From Opisthorchis felineus (Eukaryota; Platyhelminthes; Trematoda; Opisthorchiida; Opisthorchiidae), in NCBI GenBank assembly GCA_004794785.1, contig SJOL01001804.1, positions 963,639-1,027,638 of the forward strand: 64,000 bases of DNA. The letters run 5' to 3'. Position numbers and translations under genes: made by a program. The notes beneath the pieces were generated by a model. It saw only the letters and a program-made list of their open reading frames with translations, was not told the DNA's origin and searched no databases. This document shows, piece by piece, positions 1 to 13,037 of this stretch (positions are counted from its first letter, which is position 1; every line of letters starts with the position of its first letter).

Positions 1-3000
1 CACTTCAGCGTATCGATTGGCTCAATTTATAGCGCGACATAGACCAAATCAGTGGTTCAAGAATACCGAACACATTCGAAATTTCAGCCTATACATCTCA
101 GGCGACGGTGCTACACAGATGACTATAATATAATCGCTTTGCTTTCCTTTGGGTTACAAGTTGTGGGAGATTTTTCGGGAGTGTTCAGAAAACTGAATTT
201 CTGGACAGAATAGGGTGACACGCGGTCATTTCAAGCGCAAGTCGATCAGGTTTCAATCATTCTACTTCCATAGCTTTAGAAGACTCTGATGTGCGTGGGA
301 CGTCTGACCTCTTGGCATGCCATAGAAAAGTTTACACAACAAAGTTGGAACTTAGGAGTTAGATTTCCACACACAGGGAAGAAAGGGTCTTGGGAAGAAA
401 TTGGACACAAGAAGTTTTCTGATAAGACAAACAATATCATTTTTTGGTGTAATATTCTGTGTAGTAGAACACTGGTATCCTTTAGTTTCCTTCCATTTGT
501 TTTCACTGACATGCGCAATGCATCTGATCGAGGCGCGTACTGGCCTTATCTAATTAGGCCCCGCAACTGTGATGAATTTATTGAAGCCCCTCTAAAAATG
601 GCTGTTTTCTTCTGGTTCAACTCAGTGGTCTGTGAATTTGCTATGCAGCTTTTATGAAGAGTCGATATGAATTTGCCTTTATGTGCCTAAATGTCCATTT
701 TCAGCATGTCCTGTCAACAATACTAATTGCATTCGCCATAGAAGAGGATGAAATATTTGCCAGAAAAATCTTGAACGAGGAAGTCCTTGTTGGGTTTCGA
801 CACGAGATAATAAAGGTGAGTCACTAGTGAGGATAAGAATATTGCGGTTTTGGATTTATTCCCCCTCTTCAAGGTTGTGAGTATAAGGCACATTATGGCA
901 CCTCACCTTTTCGCTACTTACAAAATATAAGTAATGGGTCTAGAAAAGGAGATCAATTAAGCAAGCTCACCGACAAATCTCGAGAGGTATGCAGCTCGGA
1001 TCGAGTTTACTACCTTAAGCATCAAGTTTAGGCTATAAATGAGGCAGCACTTGGTACAGAACTCCACAATTTTGATGGCCAAGATTCGCCTTTACTACAG
1101 ATAGTAAACCGAAGACCGGGCATTAATCAGGTCAGCGAAAGACCGGATGTCTAACTGAGGAAGTTCACCAGAAGTTCAGACGAATTATGAATGCATGATC
1201 AAATAGATCTGAGATAAAAATGGGCTCGCTGTTGGTGGATCGTCGGAGTTAAGCGGGAAAATTTGATAGTCAAACAGTGGGGCTTTCACCATCTTGACAA
1301 CAGGGGATAGTATTAACTTACATTAGCTAATCAATGTGCGACTCGATGAACGAACAAATTAATGGTCTGAAAACCTGATCACGAGATCCGAGTAGTTAGC
1401 CACTGAAGTGTTACTTTTCGGGCCTGAAGAAATAACCAACTGCACTTTGACACCTGTTCACTAGATGTAAACATTTTTCTCTTAAGTACGCCGGGAATGA
1501 CCAATGACATTTTGTTATTGGTATCGTGCTTGCTTGAGTATATGAGTAGCGGCCAACAACTGACGTCGCAGTTTTACGACTAGTTGAGACGGAATTATTC
1601 TAATTATTGTTCCGGATAACCTGTTTCATTCAAGGTTCACATATCTAATATAATGCTGGTGTGCTTTATTCTATGATGTTTATATGGTGCAAAAATGAGA
1701 AACTGCTTCGGAAAACTTAGTAGTTACTCCGAAAGGGCGTATACTTTTCCAAAAACACATTTTGGAATTCGCAGAGCAGTAATCATAACCTGATTTCACT
1801 TATTTTTTGACAAGAATATCGACTCTGGAACATCCAGTGGATGGGCATCAAACTGTACCCAATGACGGTGGCCTTCTTGATTCTACGCCTGAAAATCCAG
1901 TTTAAAATTTCAGGAATACCGAAAGTAAATCACTATCCTTTTCAAAAAAATTCTTATACAACGGAATGCCGTGAGGTTTGTTTCCACCAGGATACACTAT
2001 TCATCATACTGTTGCTGAGAACTCTCCGATAGCTCGCCACCGGTCTAGTCTTTGTTAGAGTTCATTAGGTAGGTGGAATTCTCGACTTTCGTCAACCTGA
2101 CTTTCTACTGAGCATCAAATGTTATGAAGTGATTGACCAGATTCGCTGTCATAATTGGATTAAATTTCTAAGTGGCATTTTAAACCGGCTACATTTTTCA
2201 GAATCTATTCTCCTCTGAATCTGCGCCACACAAGTCAGACACGATGAATTGCACTGAAAATTTCGTTGCACCAACCAAAGAACACAATTCTTTTCAACGG
2301 ACGAGAAAAGCAAATAGACAGCAACGAATTATTCAAGTATGATATTTTCCCAAACTTTCAACGGAATTGTCCTACACACCCCTGACGCAACAACTGCAGC
2401 CGCCAAAGAATGTGTGTACCTACCCTCATTTTTCCCCACATTGTCGGATATTTAAAAGCACTATTCACGTCAATTTTTAGTTCCAAATTACCGTGTTTCA
2501 GTCGAACCGCAGTTTGCCTATTGGTTCTTACTACTTACACTTTTGAGCTAGTAATCTGCTTATCTACTTCTCAATACAGCAAGCAAAGCGCGTCAAAACC
2601 TTTTCCGTCTAGTACTTGGATTGCAGTGAGTTCATTCAAGTTTTTATTTGTCTAAATTTGGGGCTTTAGGCGGCGAAGGTCGTGAACCACTCTCGTTAAT
2701 TCTCAGGAAGCTTCGTTATGTGGGGGTGATTGATCAGCAGACCTAAATCTCGTCAGAAAATAGGAGAACACAAATACAACTTTTAAAAAGATTAGTCCAT
2801 AGGAAATATTAGCGTCGAACACGTCATGATAGAGTTACGCACAACAAAGGCTCAGAATAACGATGAGCTATGGTATGAGTGATTGCACTTTACAACCAAA
2901 AATGTTTAGTTACAAGATGGATTGAGAAAGTTTCCGGCCTTCAGTAAGATTGATGGAGGAGAGTCTGGGCAAACCTCATCTTGGTTTGAAGTCAAAAAAG

Positions 3001-6000
3001 TTATGGTGCGAAATTCTTAGCCACCCCAAGACTTGCTTCCTTTTAACGAGTCTGAGGGTGAACACTAACCAAAGGCAAGCAGAAATAACAGCTTTTTTAG
3101 TAAAAATAACGGCATTGTTATGAGAGCAGCAAATATCTGTGGCTGGATTTACACAGGGGGGAGACCAGCTAAAGTTACTTGCATATATATATATATATAT
3201 ATATCAATCCAAACTTGACACATTTGTCAGGACCAGCATGAAAACCTTTTCGGTCCAACATTCTACCAGTTTGTCAAGGATGATGTACCTATCATCATCC
3301 CCTACCGACTTTACGGAAAAAGCACTTCCAAACACCAAGGTTTATTAATTCTGATCCTGCCTTTAGCTTGAAATTTGGATTCGGTGTCATGAGTGACACC
3401 ACACAAACCTAGTTCAAAATTAGTTCACCTGTTTCATGTTCAGTTCAAAACTGAACCCAAATTTCAGTTCAAAAGGCATTTTATTCCTCATTTCAACCAC
3501 ATGTGTAGTTCTACTTCCCACCTCTGTGACAACACCGGGTTTTTTCATCTTGGGCTTGCACGCAAATCCAGTCTTTCTCTCTGAAACATCCTGTGTATTC
3601 CTACCCACATTGATCGTAAATAGTGGTATGCCTCAGTAAGAGCAATGAGCCTTTGAAGTTGGATTTTAAAATGGTAGTTTCAAGAGCTGTCGGGTTATTT
3701 AACTAAAGGTGTGAAATATACAGTGCCATTTTCTGTTTCCGCTCTTCCAGTGTTCTACTTCTTACATTGTTTAACTTCGAAAGAGAATGATATCCTGCCC
3801 AGCCTTGTTAAAAAATCCACGTCCTGAAATATCACCAATTTTAAAGGTCTGTGCATTTTAAAATACCAACCATCTGACGCAGCACTTTTATCTCAGAACT
3901 TTAGGAATTTCTGACTTGAAACATTTCACATTGCATGGCTAACCGAGTAAAAAGCATCTGATTGGTACAATATCTCTGTTATTGCAAAATAGCTCTCGGG
4001 AACCGGTCTCTAAATATAAAGGGCAAAGTGAATTTGAGCCAGGACGCTTTGTCTCTTTACACATATTCACGAATCAGACTCAGCGAAACTGACGTCGTTC
4101 ATTCAAACTGGAGCATTTGTCTCGTCACTAGGCAGTCATTAGGTTTACATACTGACATGACGCGGTTCATATAACGCGTCGGTCATCTTCCTTGGGGTGG
4201 TTTCCCAACAGCCATCCATCCATATGCAGTCCATGGGTCACCTGTATTCACCTGTTGAAGAGATGGCCGTAGTCTGTACATATTTCAGTCTATGGTGGAC
4301 GTTACACTGTAGGTTTCTGCATCTGTCCTTTTTGCAACGCTTACACTGATCGCAGTCCGGTCCTTCTCGAATAATGCGTTACTCTTCCGTGCAATTTACT
4401 GTTTGGTTGCAGAACACGTGAGCCAAACGCCAGTTCATAATAAAGGAAAGAATGATTATCCGATGTCCACTGATATTATGACGATTCCTACGCTATTCAT
4501 ATAACGATATCATCAAAACATAAATCCGAACATAGGTAAAGCTTACGAAGAGATAAAAATGGGTTATTATTGATGTGTCCGTGAGACCTTCCGGTTCGGT
4601 CGACAAGCCATCATATACCGTCATCCACTCCTTTTGCAACTTAATGGTTTTTATATCCAAACTCAACATCACAGAAAAATAGGAGATAATCCTACATTTG
4701 AAGACGGTTCGTCACAACACTGGACCCTATCTCAGACCAGTTGAAGGAATTTTGTGAAATATGACAAAAATGTTAATCAACTACCAACAGGGAAGCGGTG
4801 CAAGTACATCGAATATTGGGCTAGTTTTTGGGCCGTAGTAACTATACTCACAATAACCATGCGCTGCCAGATCTAACACGTAAGGAGTAAGCATTATTTT
4901 CCGTCTAGTTGTTTAATCAGTAAACTCTGTCAGTGAACCTAGAGTGAATTAGATCGATCTCTCAAAAATTGATTCCATTTCAAGTATTTTTTTGCATCCT
5001 TCACAACGGGTGACGAGAGTCCGGAATACTGATCATAATCTTGTTCTATTTAAAGCTTTATCAGGAAAACAACGACGACAATTCCACTGGAATTTCTACA
5101 GTGGGTTGAAACAGTGCGACGAAAAACATGTTTTATGGAGTAACGCAAAATTTGTGCCCAATTAGTGTTGTTCCAAATATACGATTTTCCACAGTCATCT
5201 TTCAAAATGTTTCGACTAACTATCAAAAACACATGGAGTAAAACGTTGCGTACAACTAATCATTATGCCGTTTCATTAGCACACAACCATCTGTTTAGTG
5301 CAAATGAACTATTTCCGGGGTGAGTTTGGCTCTCCATAACCAGATGTGGGACCAAAAATCCAACAGGCTGTTGTTTGGGCAAATTGCTTTTCAGCTGTCT
5401 TCTGCATCCGTACAGTCTGATTTTTCACGCTTCATCTCCATACTCATGCCACCATGCTCCCCCCTCTTCTCTCTCGCTCTCTCACTGTGTTTAATCATGA
5501 CTGTCATGCTGATTTGGTTTGTGGGATTGTGTGGATTGTAATACCCTGGACTTAGCGCGAACAGCGTCTGTCAGAAAATTTGACTGGTTGTGCAAATAGG
5601 CAAAAAATCATTTGTCAGGAGGAAGCCCTTGACTAGTTTTGAGTCTAGCAGCCTGACCAAAATGCTGGGTGGCGTAAACTGAGCTAGACACGATGAGACT
5701 GTCTGTTTCTAGGCTAGCCTATCACATGATCAGTACGGTCGAATGAGGCCGGCTATTTTTAGCATTGGGCGTTATCGCTATTTATTTAGGGATGGAGAGG
5801 AATTGTCATCATGCTAGCCAAAGTCTCCTTGCTTTTCGTCTGATATGTGCAGTTAAATTCATCCGCATGGCTTTCAAGCCAATCTGACTTCCCTGACTTC
5901 TAAGAGTTACAGAATAACAATGAATGACAATGTTTTGTAAATTACGATGCAACAGGTGACTCAGAGAAGGAGCCGTCAAACAGTGTGTCCATACAAAAGT

Positions 6001-7120
6001 TGGCCGGGATGCTGTAACCTCATTTGTCCTGGAACAATAAGCTCAGCGCGGTTTGTCACCCTGATCTGACAACACCCACAAGAATTGGTGATTTTACGCA
6101 GTGGTCAATCCGTGTGTGAATATTGCAGGAAACCGGTTTCAGTTTCTCAGGCCAGGCTGTTGGAAGAAGCACAACCTTGCACGAACGATTAGCAACAATA
6201 GAAAAAGTTACACGTAGAATGCACGTATCTGTCATCCGTTACTGTCAGGAGACTGCAGCTATCTAAATTACTCTCTGATTCTGGAAACTTTTCCAGTGTT
6301 ATAAAATTTCTAAAGCTTTCAGGTTGAATTTTCTTTCTCCACTATTTCGAGTTTTCTAGGCTAGTGAATGATTTACACAAACTACTGATGACCACACAAA
6401 AAGGACTGATACAATTCGTGAATGGAGCCTAAATGCTCTGGGGCGGACTGTTGAGTTATCAAATTTCCCCCCATCAAGCTTTATGTTTTCTTTTCCAAAA
6501 ATGTTTGCATGTGTCTATTGCAGTTTTTTTGATAACCACATCCAGCCACGTAACTTTTTGAATGTTTCGACAGATTGCTGTTTTGTTAATCATCAGTTCA
6601 TTCTTATTTGGAACCATCAAACAACAAAAAAGAAATATTTTGGTGCTTTAAGAATATCTACTCTTCATAAAAGCAAAAATCGACGGATAGACGTCTTCTG
6701 GTCCCCTAAATGTTTAGAAGAGTGATCCATCACTTATGATGTAATTTTGTCAATCCATGTTTTTGAGTTCACCGAAAAAACAGCCTAATATACTTTTGTG
6801 CACATCACTGCCTCGGATTAAAACTTATCAGTATTATGGTGGAGCGACCTCTTGTGCTCAGATCGGTTACAAAACGGGGAGACACACGACTGACGTCCAT
6901 CTTTGCAGTTCTCAGCAAAGGCGAAGTGCACAGTATCTGGAGTTGATTACAACCATATCTTATGGCGCAAAATGCCTGACTAATGAATAGCAAGACGCTA
7001 TCGAAAGGCAGTTTTTAAGCTGTCATTTACTAATGTGTCATTAGTTTTGAGCAAACCATTTTTTAATTCTTCCAGTGTTCCGAATCATGTATTCTAGGCA
7101 AAAATGTTTAATCGAGGTTT
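1..7120. other. No gene recognised
   Basis: Only short open frames of chance length and one AT microsatellite. I find no splice-bounded exon, LINE block or family A-C repeat. The frame near 5.3-5.5 kb has a hydrophobic end but nothing that supports it. Confidence 0.6.
3183..3204. repeat. (AT)11 microsatellite
   Basis: Eleven uninterrupted AT units. Confidence 0.95.
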
Positions 7121-7124
7121 AGTC

Positions 7125-7290
7125 CTGTAAGTGAAACCAGTCTACGCTGAAGAACCGAGAAGCACTGTAAAGCCATCCCACCCCTATTGGGAATCATCAG
7201 CAGTGCGTAACTCACGGAATCTTGAACTTGCAACCTCTCGCCTATTAGTTTGAACACTTAACCGTTTTACCATGTGCGGCTAATCGCACT
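7125..7290 (-). mobile_element. Family A repeat, tRNA-derived head plus hammerhead relic (copy A1)
   Basis: On the minus strand a tRNA-like head comes first (A-box-like TGGTAAAACGG, then a B-box-like GTTCAAGATTCC). A GTGAGTTACGCACTG stem arm follows, then CTGATGA (7,200-7,194), a loop arm TTCCCAATAGGGGT, and the closing arm CAGTGC (7,167-7,162). The 3' tail reads CTTCTCGGTTCTTCAGCG. The GAAA half of the ribozyme core is mutated to GGGATGG, so this copy should not self-cleave. The tRNA-like promoter part, short length and shared tail with copies at 7.9, 18.8, 19.0 and 25.7 kb mark it as a SINE. Confidence 0.62.
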
Positions 7291-7861
7291 TAGGCAGGAT
7301 ATGGCGCCAGTCATCGTCCAATCATTTCAAGTTGTCACGTTTTGACTGGCTCCTCGCGTGACGACTTCTCGGATAACTAGTATATCTCGGAACGCGGCGA
7401 CTTCAGCTACTACAAGCGGAAGAATACTATTCACTATTTCAGTGCACTCCACCTCCACCAGAGGGTGGCATGGGCTTGGAAGAATGAATTGGAAAAACAT
7501 TGATCGGCGAGAAGAGTTCAATATAGACAATCTGGATGGCTCAGCAAGCAAATGAAATTGTTTCATCCTTCCAGAAGTTGGCTCACTCAATCGCAGAAAT
7601 TCGTTTTGAAATGCACTGCGGCAGACTTGTCTTACACTGAAGATTCTAAGTTGACAGGAGGCGAATATGTGTAGAAAATAGGAAGCGGCCTTAATGCTCG
7701 TGTGTTACTCCAACTTTGACGCACCTGATTCAGCCGTTATCAAGTTCCATCTCGCTTTCTCAGAAACCCTCCCCCTTCGCCATTCCAACTGCTTTCTCCA
7801 GGGGTAAAAATAAACGTGTTGTTAGTTTGATAGTGGTTTGAGATTTGGTAATTTTCAAGAA

Positions 7862-8040
7862 GGTTTCATCCTGTAAGGCAAGCCAATCTATACTGAAGAG
7901 CCCAGCAGCATTGTACACCTGTTTCATCCTTACCGAGGGTCCTCAGCAGTGGGCATCTCACGCAATCCAGAGTTTCCGACCGTTTACCTTCCGACCAGCG
8001 GTTGAACATTTGATCACCAGCGGCTAAGGTAAAGGAGCAC
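7862..8040 (-). mobile_element. Family A repeat (copy A2)
   Basis: Minus-strand copy with head (CGCTGGTGATCAAATGTTC, weak A box), the GTGAGATGCCCACTG arm, ribozyme core and the CTGGGCTCTTCAG tail ending in a CCTTACAGGATG-like 3' end. It lies 0.7 kb from A1 in the same orientation. It contains the best preserved family A ribozyme (annotated separately). Confidence 0.62.
7908..7953 (-). ncRNA. Hammerhead-type ribozyme motif, family A (copy A2)
   Basis: Core CTGAGGA at 7,946-7,940 fits the C-U-G-A-N-G-A consensus (position 7 may be any base). GAAAC follows after a 14-nt arm. ACAGGTGT forms a short stem III and the cleavage triplet is GTA, before CAATGC. The stem I arms CACTG and CAATG pair with one mismatch; stem II is weak. 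Predicted cleavage is after the A of GTA. Whether it cleaves is not known. Confidence 0.5.
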
Positions 8041-8527
8041 CTTATTAGTTTCGTTAAATTGGGCAGTTGGATATTGGTGTTCATAATCTGTCTTGCACTT
8101 CCAAGCTGAGACATTGGTTCATCACGTGCAACTCTCAAACTGGTAATTCATCATATCGTTTTGAGAACATAATTGCTGGTGAGCACGATCGATAAAAAGG
8201 CGCGCGTGACAGTAAAAATGGAAACCTAATATCGTGTCCGTTCCTGACTCCTTATCAGTCCACAGCCCAAAAACATTGATTAGTAGTCACAGACTTTTGT
8301 GCATTCAACAGAAAAAGTCAATAACTATATAGGCTCAGACAGACTCCTTTTAAGTGATGATTTCCTAATTTCCGTAAAGTCGGAATGATGGAATAATACC
8401 CAGTGACTTTAATGACGTTGATCACTCAGTATTCCGAACGGTTTTTGACGCGCGGAGTTTACAGGTATCCTGGACTTGGATATGTCAGCCTGGAGAAGGT
8501 TGTAGGATTACTTTTACACACAATAAT

Positions 8528-8650
8528 TGTAGGTGGTTGCGGGAAGCGTAGAATTGGAATTTACATCACTGTTGCTTGAACAGTCTTCCTCGTATCCTGT
8601 CAGGCATTTGTGCTGGTTGGTTCATACCAAAGACGAGAGGCAGTGTAAGA
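8528..8650 (-). mobile_element. Family B repeat, 3' part only (copy B7)
   Basis: Minus-strand reading begins with a degraded TGCCTCTCGTCTTTGG, similar to the TGCTTCCCACCTTTGG that follows the ribozyme in complete family B copies. It ends with ACTGTTCAAGCAACAGTGAT, the family 3' end. Ribozyme and head are absent. Confidence 0.45.
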
Positions 8651-11600
8651 AACAGGATACTGACACCAGGATGAGAGTCTTTACCTTGCACTTTTATTTC
8701 AGTTGGCCTCAAGCATGGCATGGAAAAGCTATTTAGGTATCCAAAATTAACCCAGTACAAGGCAAGTGCTACGATGTCAGGGGCCAGACAGATCACCTTC
8801 TCTGTAGACACATGGTTTAGTCTCACTCTACCAATCTCATTTCGCGCAAAAGTTGCACTAGTCTTGAGGACACAGAATCTCAGCTCACACTCAACCATCG
8901 AACTACCAGCGATCGCGTTAATGAGGTAGCGGCAGTTTGCACAGCAGTCACCAAAGTAAGTTCATGTCTTGATGAGCACACGACTGTTGGACATTCCACC
9001 CTGCGTAGCTTAGTGCAAACTCACACCCCTTAACGATAATGCACAGGCTAAGTTTTGCAATCGTACTTGCCAGTTTCTCAGTTACACACTGCCCTTCAGT
9101 ATTTGTATGTCCTAACAGTACAGATATACGGAAAGGTGACAGGGAAGAAATTTGGTCTGGTGTTTCAGGCTCTTCCCAACAAAATGTCCTACACTGAGTC
9201 GACGTTCATAATTCAGAGATTTGGACGTCGAACCAATAACGTCATTCACAAAGGCAGTTTCCAGGAAAAATTTCATACAGGACTTCGAAAAATCGGGTGC
9301 CATGAGTTTAACGCACACGGTGACTTCAGGATCACCCGAACCTGATTTGGCTGCGTTTACTTACAATACTTTGCTATTATCGGAGCCTTAAATTGATGCA
9401 GGACGTGAGGATTTGCGTGGAATTTTTCCTAAGGCTGCCCTGTGAAAGATATCAGGTCCAGTATGCTGCATGGAAGCCGCATTGTTTTGCTGGGGCTCCT
9501 GTTCGACGTTCGTTTTCATCATGAGTGACCGGGCTTGTGCCAGCGACATCCCTCACAACGTAGCAGGCTGATCTACCTAAACATGTCAGGCTAAACTGTG
9601 CTCACCTTGACTTGGTACAAAGATACTATTTGGGGCAATATGAAGCCAAGTTAAACCTCCGCTTTCTAAGGAGTGGTGTGAGTCAAAGAACTGTGTTCGC
9701 AAAGCTACAGTTATCACCTATGAAGAGTTAGGCTGCAGATATTTTCCCCCCATCTGTTTCTTTATCCTACAATTTGCTTGTTTTATCTATTCAATAGTGT
9801 GTGGCAAACCCAATGGATGTTACATTTTGCTCCGAAGTAGACAGACTATTCACTGCATTTCAATCATTGCTCAGGGACCTGAGTAGGAGTTTGTTGAATA
9901 GGTTTCGCTAGATGGTCATTTATTCTGCAGCTGACTTCAGTTTCAATCCCAATTTGGCTTTTGTGGACCAGGCCTAAAGCAGCTTTTAAAGAATGGTGAA
10001 CTGTTTTGCTTTCGCCAAACGGGAAATTCCTCATTCCGTTTTCCTCATGTTTTCAACACTTATCCATGATGCGAATAAGTGGCTGATTCTGGAGTACTGA
10101 GCAATTCTTACTTCTTTAATTAGCGGCCTGAATGGACAAGAAAATAATTGAAAGTTTCGTCCTTTTCAGTGGCCTGCCGCTTTGTCTGCGAATTAATTCC
10201 ATCAAACCAGTCGATGCTTCTCAGGCTTGGTTTCCGCACATGTTCAGCTGTTTTTCCCGGCATTTACGGTTACTATTTGTGCCACTCCTCTGCAGTGGTT
10301 CGGACGGGTCATAGTGTGCTAAATGTAAGCCAGATGATGTTGGTACTACAACATGATGTTAAGGTCTTTCAGACAGTTTACACTAAACTTTGTGCCTTCT
10401 TAGCCAGGGTGTCACTGCCGTATATTTAACAAGTATGTGCTACACTTCAAAGTCAGCCACTTACATCAATCTTGTGGCGCACGTCACTCAAACTCAATGG
10501 GGTGATGGTGCGAAAACTGGGCAGGCAGTCGAAGTCCCAATACGTGATCGTCCAAGAACGCATCAACCGAACTATTACTAAAAATATCTCGGCAAAGGGA
10601 GGTTGCTACTATTGGGACCTGGCTGAACAACGGTACAGACTTGTCTTTGTCGTCCTGGTGCTAGGTAGTCGCTTCAACAGAAAACATGTCCGGGAACTTT
10701 CTTACAAAGCACCTTTTGGCAAACCACGAACCATGTTTTAGTCAGATCCGGAACGTCGGTCGCATGCCTTTTGAGCTTCACTGCAACCACCTCTCCAGAG
10801 GGAAATCTCAGAACAGACGGTGTGACTTTGGAAGACCATTGTTGCCACAGACCACGCAGTGGTTCATTACTACTGGTACTACAGTTGGTTAAACCATTTT
10901 CCGCAACTGTTCAATGAGAATTAGGTTTTTGTTTAAACTCAGAGTGTCTCTTATCATTCCTATCCTTACTGAGCGGAATGACAGTGGTGCGCTGTCGCTG
11001 GATGATAGGTGTAGTGGTTTTAACTGAGGACCATTTCTATGCGACCTTATGAGACAGCAGAAGTAGCTTCACCATGACATCCAAACATAGCATATAAAAT
11101 AACGCAGCACGTTTGTCATCCGTATTGTAATCGGACGATAACAGAAGGCAGTCCATTACCAGATTTGTGAAACAGAATGAACTTGTGAATGATGTCGTCA
11201 GTTTTTTGACGAAACACAAAGACAACCTGAAAAGCATGATCGGCCGGGAAACGGCCAGTATGGAACAGCTAGGTCCAAGATTAAGCGACCTAGTCTACAG
11301 AGGGCACTCGCTTGTTTACATCACTAATCTTAGTTATTCCTACCCAACTCAGACTCTTTAATGCGTCTAAGAATTGGAAGATTCAGCGACTGAGTGCTTT
11401 CCAGGCATGGATACCGGTAGTCAGTGTTCGAATGTGTCAGCACCTGGTATAAATGTTTTCTACGAGTAGCATTTGAGCAGGAGTTAGCTGATTTGTGCGC
11501 CGAGCTGGTTTGCAAACGTTTCGCCGCCATACATGACTGTAGTGCTGTTATTTCTACCTGCGTTTGTGTAATACATAAGGAGAATACGGGTCTTCTTATC

Positions 11601-11680
11601 TGATAGCTTCTCTGAGGATTAGGTTGCACGTAATCTGATTGGTCCGCTTTATATATGTGTCGCATTAAGCTCCGATTCTG

Positions 11681-11850
11681 TCACATTTGATTGATTTGCT
11701 GAATACCTTCATTTCAGTAGCTCTTTTCTCTTAGTTCGATCGGTCCGTTTACTTTTCTTGTGTGCTGAGTATCGGTACTTCTTTCTAACATTTGATTGAT
11801 CAGTCGAATACACGATTTTAGCAGTACTGTTTATTTCATCGGCTCGTTCG
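11681..11850 (+). repeat. Imperfect tandem duplication, about 105-bp unit
   Basis: ACATTTGATTGAT occurs at 11,683 and 11,788 and is followed in both by GAATAC, a T-rich stretch, AGTAGCTC or AGTACTGT, and CGGTCCGTTT or CGGCTCGTTCG. Similarity is visible over about 65 bp. The surrounding 11.64-12.2 kb is unusually T-rich on the plus strand. Confidence 0.55.
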
Positions 11851-13026
11851 CTGCTCCTGTTGCGTTGTGGTCCGATTTTCTGGCTTTGGCCGGTTTGTAG
11901 GGTACCCTACTGTTTACTTTCGTTATTTTTGTCTTTGTATCTGCTGGTTCACGTACACTCCAGTGATCCTGATTTAATTGGTTGGGTTTCGTGCCACCTT
12001 AATACCTTCTATTGAAGTCCCCTGTGGTTTTGTTTGTCGGTTCGGGCTTAGGGTTTCCGGAGTTAGTTTCCCCATAATAGGTTAACATAGTGATTCCATC
12101 TCAGTGATTGTTTACGGATTTCACAGTTGGGCATCAGGCCTTTGTAAATTTAGCTTCATTCTTTTTGTCTGGATTAGTGTGTGAGTTGACTCCAGTTAAA
12201 TCTGTGTCCCTCACCTACGGAAACGAGTGAGAATTTATAGTGTCTGACGCACTCTCCTATGTTCACTACCTCAGCTGTGCGAAGCAGTTGGTGAGTGGGA
12301 AATCTATCAATAAACTAACCGAGGGATCACTTTCGTGTATAACCATCTGATTAGCCTCAATAAGGACGTATGCCTGAGCTTCTTGTGATCACTTTATTTG
12401 CAATGACCGGTCAGACTTGTTCAGTCTTCTGACGGCTCAGCTTAATTTGTCCCTTCCAATTAACACGGCAGCTCAATACTACGAGTTGAAATTCACCTCA
12501 AAATACATAATATTTCGTAACACATGCCACCATCACAGTCATGGTTTTCTAAACAGTCCATTACGGCAAACGAATTGCTCCAGCATCTTTGCGCTTGAAA
12601 TTTTTCACAGTTTAGCACACAACTGGGGCAAGATATTTTATGAGAATCGGTGACAGCCAGTGACTGTTTGCTCTCATGAAGAATGTTTCTTGTGAAATGT
12701 GAAATATTTTTAAAAGATACCAAACATATACCCAAACATGCTGCCTGGTCTAGTAATGATCTCCATCTCCCTAAAAATGCATTTAGTGATTTCCATCAGA
12801 TTGCTGAAAATGACCTTTGAAAACGAGGCAGCAAAACTCAGGGAACCAGCATCTGACATATAGAAAAAGTCTTGAGCTAAGCTAGACTGGTAAAGGTTAT
12901 TTTACAAGCTGAATTTTACGCGCGCAAGCAAAACATAAGTTGTCTTTTGGTGAATAATGTGACGTTTGTTAAAATTTTTTAAAACCATGGCCTCATTGTC
13001 AACACGGTTTGGTTGTATCTTCCGGC

Positions 13027-13037
13027 GGGGGGGGGGG
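13027..13037. repeat. G homopolymer (11)
   Basis: Run of 11 G bases, likely polymorphic and error-prone in assembly. Confidence 0.9.

Noticed and set aside
6383..6420. CTACTGATGACCACACAAAAAG as a further hammerhead
   Set aside because: No GAAA follows at the right distance and no family A, B or C flanks are present.
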